Assembly: GCA_037903475.1 (NCBI GenBank)
Contig: JBAJFG010000111.1
Span: forward strand, 3,038,001 to 3,102,000
Source of the DNA: Ancylostoma caninum
Lineage: Eukaryota; Nematoda; Chromadorea; Rhabditida; Ancylostomatidae
Direction: 5' to 3'
Length of the DNA stretch: 64,000 bases
Below the pieces are notes generated by a model. The model searched no databases and was not told where the DNA came from. It worked only from the letters and a program-made list of their open reading frames with translations. Shown here piece after piece: positions 37,691 to 47,864 of this stretch (position 1 is the first letter of the stretch; every line of letters starts with the position of its first letter). The position numbers and the translations under genes are program-made.

Positions 37691-39159
37691 AAGTATCGCA
37701 GTGTTTGGGGTTCACTGCTTGGAACGTCCCCCGTGATCTCCTTCGGGTAGTCCAGGAAGGCATCCGGCAACGTTTTGCATGAATTTCGAAGATAAACTAC
37801 GATAAGTGTAAGTGTAAGTAATAGTAATAGTGTAAGCAATAGTGAAAAACCACTTTTTCAAAGTTGAGGGAAACCGGGAGAGAGTAACTCCACCGTAAAG
37901 GACTGCTTCACGAAAGATAAATGACAGCGGTAGAACTGCTTCGCAATGGATAAAGAACAATTTATACGGATTTCAATTATTTCTGAGGATCCCGAATTGA
38001 ATGAGCTTTATTATTCAGATGGGATAACTGAAGTACTGTGTCCATCTATAGAAGAATAGCGGCCATTTTTGTATTCGCGAAGCAGTGTACTATAGCAGAA
38101 AATGGAAGAGTTGGCTTCGCTTATTGTCTATTCAGAAATCTTTCCCCATGAAAATCACAAAAATGAAAAAAAAACGTGAAAGTTGTGAAAATGGTCCCCT
38201 GCTTTATAGCCTTAACATATCCACTGCACTCTGGCTACTATGGACTAAAATTGTATTTTTCTTCGCTTTCTCCCAAGCTCGAGTGATTTATAGCTCATTA
38301 ATACCGGGGCGCCGGAGGGTGGCGGCGGGCGGCGCCCGCCGGCGCCCATTTGCAGTGGTAGCCGGACCCGACTGTCCATCTACTCTAGCCTGAATTCTCG
38401 CCCGAATACCCATGAGTCTGGTAGGTGTGACGCCCCATGGGTCACTTGGGAAAAATGTGTGACAACTCTAGAAAAAGGTGCGACTAAACTAGACTACATT
38501 AACTCTTTTAATGGCTTTGCAACAATGTGCTCCGATTGTTGACACGGAGTTATGAACAACGCGTGAACCTTTTTGCGCCGTTAGCCAACTGACCCCTACA
38601 TGCTTCTTAAATTGAACATGGAAGTCGAAAAATGAGATGTTCGCCTTTGTGAGGGGAAACGAGCCGTACTAGGCTTGTGCAGCATTTGAGCATTCAAACA
38701 CTGTGCCCACTATGTATGTAGGGTCGACTCATTCGTTCGCAATTTCACTATATCTGCAAAAATTGATTAAGCATGAGGACGAGCTGAATTCGAAAGCTGA
38801 GAATGATGATGAAACGTTCACATACAGGAAGTGGAGTGCCGTAGAAATGGGCCAATCACGGAGCACTAGCGACGCCACCCCCCCCCCCCCCTCACAACGC
38901 ACCCACGGAAAACTCGTCCACGGATGGGTTCCTAAACTAGATGTAGTTTTGGATTGCAACGGATATGTTCCTGCACAAGATCTCTGGATCGATACCGTGG
39001 GATCGGACGTGCACATCCCAACCGACTGCTTCGCAGTGTGTGATGAGCTGGTACATCAAAACTAAGTTTTATTACTCAGGTGATATATATGTAGTTATGG
39101 CAATGTTAACACAGATAATACTCATCATACTAATACATCAAAATGTTCAAAAAAGAATT

Positions 39160-41083
39160 CTATGTTGATGAGATTTGAGAAGAAGATTGAGCGGCGGAGT
39201 TGGAGCTTTCTTTTTTCGCATTTTTTGAATTCCACTCGTCATTACGTCTGAACCCTGGAAGCCTCGTTTTTTTTCATAAGTACCTATTAGATGTATCATT
39301 TCGTTCCGAAACAACTTACACTCGGCCACTTTCTCCACAACTGTGCATTTAACGTTGTGAGGCGGTGGTGCTGGTGGAAATCCCTGACATTCGAAAGCCT
39401 CTCGGTTCGGCTCTGCTCCAGATGCATTATTCATGTGTCGTAGCTTTTTTTGATACAATGAGATTGTTTTAGTGCGAGAATCAGAAGGTTACGTGGAAGT
39501 TAGGTACGAGATGGCGGTATGAATTCTGGATCCAGGTCAAACTTGGCTGCAAGCGGTCGATAGCATAGATCGACAACTGGCCAGAAAGAAATAATCTGTT
39601 GAACTTCTAATCCTTTTAGGCAAAGCTTAGAAGCTTTATTTTTGGTTAACAGTGTAGCTACGCATTGGAAATTGATAGAGTTACCGGTATGCTCATTGAG
39701 CTTGCTGATTTTCATTAGAAAAATTCTTTTGTGTATCTTTAAATTCGTACCGCTTACATTGAGCTATGACATGGCTTTCATGGGTAAATTTCCATCAAAG
39801 CCGAATTTTTTTCGCAGCAACTGTGCTCATATTTAGCCGAATATTAGTGTGTAGAGAAGATAACCTGACATCCTTGGAGCCTAATCTAGAGCAGGTTAAG
39901 ATTAAGGTCCTTTGCCACATTGAGGCATTCTAGATTGCTGATATGTCCCTGATTCGATATCAATTTTGTCCTGCATAACACTTCAGCTTGAGTAAAAGAT
40001 GAAAGGCTGTAGTGGTATCCGCAGAATCCTCGATTATATCGAATCCAAGATTTTGACTTTTTTCGATATAAAATATTTTAATCGAGAATCTGGCAGGCGC
40101 AAGGCGTAACTATGTTATGAGGGCAATGAGGCTTATAAGGAATAAGATGACGACTTTTTCAAGCGGGAAGCTCACAGCTCTATCTCGTACAAGTATCTGG
40201 AATGTCTCTTCTGTCTGTAATTTCTTTTGCAGCAACCTAATAGAATCAGTTTTTTGTCATTATAGCATCAGACGGTCTCCCAAAAGATCAGGGCCGCTAT
40301 TTCGAGGTGTCATTCCATTGATACGAGCAGCTGATTTGCTTCTCAATGCGCCTCAATCGAAAAACATGGAGTGAATGAACACATCATAATAGACTCTTAT
40401 ATTGTTATTGCAGTCATTGCACATGTGTTTTTTTACCGTAGCGATAAACTGTGTTCGATTTCCAACAAGGACTGATGCACTTTCAGAAAAAAGGACATTC
40501 TGCAATGAACTATCACTGCGAGTTTATCTGCACCGTGTGCCCTACATGATAATCGGCTGTCCTTGCAGTGGCATATCTTTGCCAAGACATCGTCACAGTT
40601 GTTTTTTTTTTCAAGACCAGGATGTGGTTTATAAGTATTTCTCAAACTATGTATGTTTCGGCAATATCCCACTTTAGCGTGCCCTGAATTTTTGCATGGA
40701 AGGCGGATGGAGGTATTTGAGGTGCAGAACCCGGGTACTGTGTCCACATTGCGCTGTAATCTCATTTTCGTGGGGTTACACCAAGTATGCTGTTGGGCTG
40801 CATCCCACAGAATCCGCTGAACTTGGGGAGGAGGGATAAATATAGGCGCTGCGTCATGAATACGGTACAAAATGGAAACGATATGTCAGTGTGTCAAATA
40901 ACCCCCATAGGTTTTTTCAAAGAATGTTTTTTTTATGCTTTTGGACCCAGTGAATTGGAGTAGTGCTTATGCTTCTTACTGTTAGTAAGATGTTCATAAG
41001 CACAGTGTTAGACGTGGGCATCTTACCAAATGACTCATAGAAACGAAATACAGTCCCAGCCAAAAAGATATGCTCAGCGTCAT
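39160..41083 (-). CDS. Candidate 116-aa secreted cysteine protein (five exons)
   Basis: Five minus-strand exons join with agreeing phases: 41083-41027, 40816-40780, 39576-39508, 39412-39320, 39254-39160. The first encodes MTLSISFWLGLYFVSMSHL, a signal-peptide-like start ending at a GTAAGA donor. The mature part has four cysteines (DLCYR, FECQG, NVKC, AEC), a proline-rich FPPAPPPHN segment and a Ser/Asn/Lys-rich tail ending SSQISST before TAG. Donors of the first and fourth exons (GTAAGA, GTAAGT) and acceptors (CTGGCCAG, GGAGCAG, CTTCCAG) are good; the 37-base second exon and its GTAACC donor are the weakest part. No family is recognised. One arm of the 53-bp inverted repeat lies in intron 2. 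Confidence 0.5.
40108..40160. repeat. Right arm of the 53-bp inverted repeat
   Basis: Inverse of 36144-36196 with one mismatch. Confidence 0.8.
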
Positions 41084-41406
41084 TTTCACAAGGTAATTTT
41101 TTTGCTATAACTCACCTCTGCATTGAGCTATCCAGATGAAATTTGAATATACATTGAAGCTCTTTGGGTAATTCCTAACAGCGGCTTATCTGGGCAGAAA
41201 CCCAATTCTTGTAACTTTACTAAGCCTGAACATCAATTTCCTTAGCTTCCTTTGACTTCGTCCAATATCTTCACTACCACCTTGTGAGAATAGTGAAGAG
41301 GTGATGCAGATCAAGGACGCAATGGGCTATTTTTTCCGTCGAATGTCATTGCTATATTTTCATTTGCTTCTCAAATGTGAGAACCAAAGTAAGCGGTAGA
41401 ATTTAC

Positions 41407-41539
41407 CAAAAAATCTCTGTTGTTGTACCTAAGTGATACTGACTGCGTTACAGTTCCTATTTCAATGGTAGAATAGTTGTCAGTAGTGGATATCATAGGA
41501 ATATCCTCCTTTGGAACGGTTGTCTTTTGTTCAAGATTG
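41407..41539 (-). CDS. Unassigned coding-like exon
   Basis: A 133-base block with acceptor GTTTTCAG and donor GTAAAT, reading one base plus 44 codons rich in Thr, Ser, Ile and charged residues (starts NLEQKTTVPKED, ends RYNNRDFL). Splice signals on both sides and the unbroken frame favour a real exon. A further exon-like stretch ending at a GTGAGT donor (41172-41116) lies downstream, but the phase does not fit directly. Product unknown. Confidence 0.35.
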
Positions 41540-41946
41540 CTGAAAACTTTTTTCACACTTTTTTAGGCTTTTTGGTAATCGCACTTTTTCATGTATAGAG
41601 AAGAACTACAGAACACGACTATTACAGTAAATTACTCACTCAAAAGGAGATTTAGAATAACTCCTCAGCGAATCGAAATGAGGCGATACAAATGAGGAAT
41701 CATAATGTTGACGAAAGTTGTGTATTCGGATTTGGAACCCGATAGTTCTGTTTGAAAGCAGGCTGCGCCAATGCTATGCAGTGCAAAGAAAGAATACTTC
41801 GACCCTCATCATATCCTAAAATTTTCTCCGAATAGCACAATCCCAAGTTAAGTTATGATGAAAAGTTACGCCTTCAACATGGCACTGATCATATCTCCTT
41901 GGCCGCGACTGTAGTTGCGATATTCCACGTGGCTGAAATTTGCCGT

Positions 41947-42194
41947 TTAGCGAAGCGCCATTTGTGTGAATGGAATTCTGATTCGATCTCCACATGATTT
42001 CGCATCCGATGATTTCTCATCAATGAGATGCCAATAAATTATACGTATGGAAATATCTCCATATTCGTTCCATATGTATGAGGATCGCTCAATGGATGGA
42101 AAGAAACTAGCGATTTTATGACTTCCTACCGTTTTGAAGGACTCTCCTGTTGTTGTTGACCTTCTTTCAAATCCCGAATGTGATGAAAATATCC
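41947..42194 (-). CDS. Unassigned 3'-terminal exon candidate
   Basis: Follows a CATTTCAG acceptor and stays open for 81 codons to a TAA stop. The product contains SFFPSIERSSYIWNEYGDIS and ends IRIPFTQMALR. It could be the last exon of a minus-strand gene starting further right. No motif is recognised and no upstream exon was found. Confidence 0.3.
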
Positions 42195-42970
42195 CTGAAA
42201 TGATGTACGGGAAGGTCAACAGCAGCCATCAAACACCTGATGTTTACTAACGACCTCCCACACAAATCGTCAACGTCACGTGGCGAAGTGCACAAAAAAG
42301 CGCTCGATCGCATTTTATCAACATTATCGAGCTGATCAAACGTTCACATGTTAAGATTTACGACACGAAGGTGTTTGCCCTGTGTCTCAGACATCTAACC
42401 GCTGAAAAGTTAGGTAATTAATTTAAGAATCTCCATGTTCAACTTGGCAGAAGAAGGGGAAAATGATTGAATACATCAAGATAGTTTTTTTTTAAACTAT
42501 GGCCCCTAAAGATCTTTGATAAGTCTTAGTCATGCGATTGGTTTAGAGCCTAATTCTCCCAGTTTCATTGATCTGATATGTATAGGGGTATAAGTTTCAT
42601 AAGAATCCGCGACTGAACAGGTTCGTGGGTGTTTAACGAGCGACTTTTTCGTTGTTGTGTGCTCACTGCCGTGGATAATGATCTTTACATCTACCGAGAA
42701 GTGGAACCCACACTACACGCACTCTCAAGCCTTTTTATAAATCACTCGCACAGAGTTACCGGAGAAGCGGGATCTTCACCAAAGAAGAACGTGGACAGCT
42801 GCAGTACTGAAAATGAGTTGCTTCCGAAAATGTTTATTGTTTCAAAGATATATGTACCCGAAAGCACCAGTAGATATATGTACAAATAAGTCAACACAAA
42901 TTTCTATTCGTTCCATGAAAGAGTGTTATAAAACCTCTTGCATATACTTCTTATTGTTTTCTTTACACAG

Positions 42971-43698
42971 TTTTTAAAGTATTCTGGAAATGCGGATTTT
43001 CTGAGAGGTTCCGTGACTGAATCAGGCACAGGAACTGAGATGTCTCGTAGGAGAGGGCATGAAATGGTTGTTCCCAGCATTTCTGTGTACTGTAACTTTG
43101 CATATCAATCGAAAAAGTGCCCAATCCTAAACATATTGGATCTTAGAAGAGTGTCACACGAGATTTGTGAATATCATGAAGCTGTGAAGGGTTTTCAATC
43201 CTGTTTAGACCAACCTGCTGAAAGAGCTCTAGGCCTAATCGATGCAGAAGGATCCGGAAAGTCGATAAATCACCTTCTTCAGAGTTTCTACTGCTTCAGG
43301 TATTCTGATTCGATCGGCACCTGTGGTTCTTCAGGCATATTGTCTGAATAGACTTCCATAGCTTTCATCCAACCGGCCACGTACAGTAGCAGGTTGAGTA
43401 CTAGATATTCTGCAACCCGATGTAAGGAGTTTTCATTTCTGCGCTTAATTGACATTTTATAGAAAAAACCGTAATAAATAGATGGAAAATTTCCCTGTAA
43501 TTACTGCTTGTCACTACAATTAATGCATATAATTTTACAACACTTTTTTCCAGGTTGTTTCTGCTTACATATTTCTTTACGATAGCACCCGATTGTAGCT
43601 TCTGTAACGCAAAGTACGGTCAGAACCTCGCTTTTCTTGCTTTTTCTGCACCAAGACGAATGAATTCGACGAATTCTCACGTGCGATCAGGTCGCTGA
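42971..43698 (+). CDS. Unassigned two-exon 3' part, cysteine-rich
   Basis: A 329-base open block (42971-43299) after a CTTTACACAG acceptor ends at AG|GTATTC. A second exon (43554-43698, acceptor TTTTTTCCAG) joins in phase and runs 48 codons to a stop. The first exon contains CNFAYQSKKC, EICEYHEAVKGFQSC and LLQSFYC, a helix-and-cysteine spacing that resembles nematode DUF19-like secreted domains; that likeness is a weak impression. An open frame just upstream (42629-42889, +) might hold an earlier exon. Confidence 0.35.
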
Positions 43699-44277
43699 TA
43701 TGTCGATAGAAAGTCAAGACAGGCGTGAACACTGCAGTGGTTGCACATCAAAGAAAAAAAAAACGAGCTAGGGAGGAGGGCAGAAAAGATGAATGTTTGT
43801 AGAGATGATCACGGTATTTGAATTGGATTGAGGTCGATTTCGAAAAAGTTTGTCTTATGGTTTTTGCACTCAGTGCAGTCCAGACAGCCAACAGTACCGC
43901 GGTGCATTAGAGTGGATCACGAGTTGGTGGTCGAATGATTTTTTTAGCAAACTGAGAACTAAGACGTACAGTTTCAGGAGTTTCCTGTAAAACTGTTAGC
44001 CAGAGATGAAGTGCAAGAAAAAGTCGGCAAAGAATAAAACTAGGATCCGCTCAAAAGTTTGCTGGAACTCTTGAAATATGAAACATTTATGCAGCGCAAC
44101 ATAGTAAATGCGATAATTATATCATGTTAATAGTCGGGATTTACATTTACTTCATGAATTCATGAGAATCGTTGTGCTGCGAAGAAGACGTGAAGGAAAG
44201 ACCGCGTTGCACTGCTTAATACCTTCGCGACAATGTGCTAAACCGGTTGACAAGCGCGGTGCGACGCGTGGGAGCGC

Positions 44278-44297
44278 GTGCTCAACCAGGTGAGCAC
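44278..44297. repeat. Palindrome copy GTGCTCAACCAGGTGAGCAC
   Basis: Differs from the perfect copy at 16.28 kb at two central positions. A degenerate half (GTGCTAAACCGGTTGAC) lies 43 bases upstream at 44235-44251. Confidence 0.6.
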
Positions 44298-44602
44298 GCT
44301 CACTTCAGAGTTATATTTTGTGAAGCAGTCATAATCGCAAAACTTGTATGTAGTGGTATACTAACAAATATTCAAGCGTTCTACACACGCGCTGGGCAGA
44401 GCAGATCTTTTCTGAACTTTTTTCCAATACGTTGGTTGAAACATATAACAGAAAGAACGATAGAGATGAAAAAGAAACTTCAATCAGTATCAAGTGAATG
44501 GACAACAAACATTTGGAAACACTGTCGAGGAGCACGGTTCCAGATTTGCGCAGATTCGGGTTATTACGCGGCAGAGGAAACATTCCTATCACGTGGGACC
44601 AC

Positions 44603-44622
44603 GTGCTCAAGCGGTTGAGCAC
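44603..44622. repeat. Palindrome copy GTGCTCAAGCGGTTGAGCAC
   Basis: One central difference from the 16.28-kb copy. Preceded by CACGTGGGACC, so the local sequence is rich in CACGTG-like steps. Confidence 0.6.
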
Positions 44623-47600
44623 AGGACTCACGCACGTTCATACGCTCTTCTACGTGACCCACCATGTCAAAAGCGTAAGATCGCGAATGTGATAAACATT
44701 TTCCTGAGTCAGATCCGTTCTTCTCGATTCGCTTTGAATTGGTTATAGAATCTCGAAGTTGCCTTCAACTAAAACCATTAAAAACGCTGCAAGAGAGTTT
44801 TCCTTGACACTAACTGGTCACAACTCGGAGGGGATCAGCAGTATAATTCTCTAGTGTGCGAGGAAACTCCCAGCTAATGTCTGCTCCGTTATTTTTCCGT
44901 TAGCACTTCGCAGAAATCCTTCATTGCCTTTTTCCTTCTCTCACGTGATGTGTGGTCGTCTAGGTAATTACTTCTCGTACAGTCTCAGCTCTCCGCTCTT
45001 ATCCTCCGAAGGTGGCGCAACACAGTGACCTATACTCTCTCGAGGAGCAATAGTGTATCGTGTGGGAGCGAATCTTTAAAGAACGGAAGGCGATGAGGGA
45101 TCACCCTAGGTCGGGGATATCCCCTGTATAATTGCACCACCTGCATGCGTGGTTGACCACTGCGGAATGACCCTGTGGGTGGTTTGAACTTTGATCGCAT
45201 GCGACTCCGTATCTGTTGTGAAAGACTTGTGCTGTCTGTTTCCTTGAGATCAAAGACCAACTCTCATTCCAAAAAATGTGTACAGCAGCTTGGAATGGGT
45301 TTGTTAGGTAACGATATTGGCCATAATTCGACTGCATGAAGCCGCAATTATTTAAAATATATTTGGATTACCAAAAGAAATTCCTGAAAATTTTGAAAAT
45401 CACGATAATCAATAATAATGGCACATTGATATGACACGAAGGAATTTGTTTGCATAGCAATTTGATTGAGTGGTATGGGAACCACTTCACAGAACGACGA
45501 CTAAGCTTTCGGCCTGGAGAAGTATTTCTTTTTGGGGAAATATTTTTGTGTCATCTAAAAATTATATTTCCATTGAATGTGTTTTCACGTAATTGCATGA
45601 TCAGAGGAGGACAAGCTGTTGCGGGAGAGTGTCCAGTACCCGTTTCTACATAGTTTTTTTTTTTCTTTTCACATTACCTAGTACAAGGGGCCATCGCTTC
45701 TCGTTGATCCGAACACTCATGAGAAGCCAGGGTCAAACCAATGAAAAAGAAATTCCTGGGAGCGAAGTTTATGCATGAGTCAAACAACATTTGGTAAACT
45801 GAAATAACAACATAAAATGAATGTTTAATCGCAACTGCGCCTGCCCGTAGGGAAAAAAAAAGCCATGAACGGCTAGTTAAAGCTCTCCCCTCACAATCGC
45901 ACCTGCGCCATTTTGTATATAGTTATGTGATTTGTTCACTCCAGCCAAAGCATTTGCTATCACAAGCTAATTTCTAGATGAGTCTAGTAATCAACTCTCC
46001 GAAACCATATGAATCTTTACTAGTATACAGCAGTAGTTTTATGATGCGCCTGGATTACAACTTGGTTAAACGACGGGCCCCTATAAATTTGGTAATTTTG
46101 GCCGTTGAAGCTTAAATTCGAAAGGATGAGTGATTGTGTATTTATATGACCTTGGTAGTATCGACAAAAACCGTTTGCAAATCAGAACATGTTTTGGTGA
46201 TGGCTACAAGAAGTTTGGGTTATTAATATCAGGAACGAAGTCAAACACTTAATATAGTGTAATGTAACTTTTTTTGTGCTAAGTGGTTGCTGCAGAGTGA
46301 TTGAGCGCTCACTAAATATCTATCATGACGCAAAACTGCAAAGGACACCGTTCATTGGTTTCTTTCAAAAAAAAAAAAAAAACATTTGATCGATTTCTCA
46401 GATATATTTCAAGCACCCCACTAGAAAGAACTAAATGGGAACGAAACGTTGCTTTTTTGAAATGGAGATGGGAGAGACAGCAAAGAAAAGCGACTTGGGA
46501 AGCACCTATCGCGCTAATAATTCAAGCACTTTCCTCCAAAACTGTTCCCTCTTCCTTGGGAGCTCCAAGACCGCTCATCCCTCATAGTAGATGCTCTAAA
46601 ATAGGGCTACTATTCCTCCTCTACTGATCTTAATGCGAGTTATCTGGCTATTGTTCTTTATTATTTCTGAGGATGATGTAACAATGTTTGAAGAACTAGG
46701 TGTAAGCTTTTGCATCATCATCACTATTAAAAATACTGAGAATCAAAATCATAACCATCTCTTTGGATAGTTGGGGCAATATCTTTAGTAGTTGAATTCC
46801 ACTGGAATTCAAGCAGACTGACAATGGTTAGCTTAACTGGTTATCCTATAGGCAACGTGACGTTACGAGACATTGGATGTGAAAGTTTATTTGCTAAACT
46901 GGTCTCGCTCGTTTATGCGTCCATGAATTATAGTCAAGATTACCCATTTGATGAACTCTCCGCAGACTATTCAGATGCCGAACATTTTGAATACAGGGCG
47001 TTTCTGTCGCAAAACACATCTCGAACACAGGGAATGTCTAACCTAAGATGTGATTCAACACGAGTGCATTTCCATTGAATGGGTTTTTTTCTGTTCATGC
47101 GAGAGTTCAAGTTTTTCTCTATGAGACTTAGAATTTCTTAGTTCGGTGAGCTTGGCATCTCTTTTCATAATATCTTCTTTTTCTCACTTACCTCAAAGGA
47201 TATGACTCCACTTGAAAGGATAACTATTTGGTGTGAATCTAATATTATCATTTAGTATATCGAAGGAAGAATTTTTTCATTCTATATCTTTCGAATCTGG
47301 AAGAGCAATTCAACATGAGGTAATTGAAGAGTGTTCTCCAGTTAAAGCGTTTTCAAATGGAAGTTTCAATCACGAGTATCAATGTGTACACAGGTGCTGC
47401 TCGAATATTAGCGATGAGATCCACAAACGGTTTCTGCCCTTTTCCACTACACTCGTATTCTCCAACACGGTCTTCTCCTCTCGTTCACTTCTGCGAGAGA
47501 AATGTCTCGACAGAACTCCGTAGTAATCGAACGATGCCAGCGTCGTCGTTGAACGCAGCGACATTTCAGCCACACAAAGTGGGCATTATCGACGCATAAC

Positions 47601-47830
47601 GACGACGATAGTTTCCTGATCGGGATAGCCCTTCGATGTAGGCGTGACCACGTGGGGGGAGGAGGCCTCGCCAACGTGACTGTCGACATCGCGCTCAGTC
47701 TCATGCATACAGTAGCTACGAGCTTTCGCCATCCACATCTGTTCCCTGTCCTTCGAGTCGCTAAACTTTCCAGCCTCACAGCATCATATTTCTTATATTT
47801 CTCTCCTTTTAAATGCTACTACGTACCCCT

Positions 47831-47836
47831 TTTCAG
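47831..47836 (+). promoter_or_regulatory. Candidate spliced-leader acceptor for arginase
   Basis: TTTCAG preceded by CCCCT, 28 bases before the start codon. It matches the nematode TTTCAG consensus, with no upstream coding exon detected. Confidence 0.55.
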
Positions 47837-47864
47837 ATATAACCTGTTTATAAACTAGTCTACA

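Larger units (their letters stand above)
37163..38374. mobile_element. TIR DNA element, copy B (inverted relative to copy A)
   Basis: A 1,212-bp copy of the element at 14.36-15.62 kb, in reverse orientation. It has the same GC-rich TIRs (left end CAGTCCGCTCCGGCAGCC), the same two tRNA-like modules (now on the plus strand, about 37466-37541 and 37608-37690), the TTAGGC tract (37317-37361) and the repeated TAAACTACGATAAGTG motif. The left flank is TA but the right flank is TC, so the target duplication is lost or was never perfect. No transposase is encoded. Confidence 0.85.
43700..47830. other. Intergenic region, no confident gene
   Basis: Holds two copies (plus one degenerate) of the 20-bp palindrome at 44.2-44.6 kb and a GC-richer block at 45.05-45.25 kb. 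Plus-strand frames at 46.82-47.08 and 47.23-47.52 kb look partly protein-like (cysteine-containing), but splice joins are ambiguous in all three frames. The 3' end is presumed promoter of the arginase gene. Confidence 0.4.

Noticed and set aside
38703..39065. 120-codon plus-strand frame with a polyproline run
   Set aside because: The polyproline comes from a poly-C tract of the kind found in nearby MITEs; no other support.
40433..40870. 145-codon minus-strand open frame with several cysteines
   Set aside because: No signal peptide, no motif, and it overlaps an exon of the better-supported small secreted-protein model as well as a long plus-strand frame; probably a chance frame.
46824..47523. 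Possible plus-strand secreted cysteine protein
   Set aside because: Pieces look protein-like (YQCVHRCCSN) but all three frames are open across the candidate exon and phases cannot be fixed.
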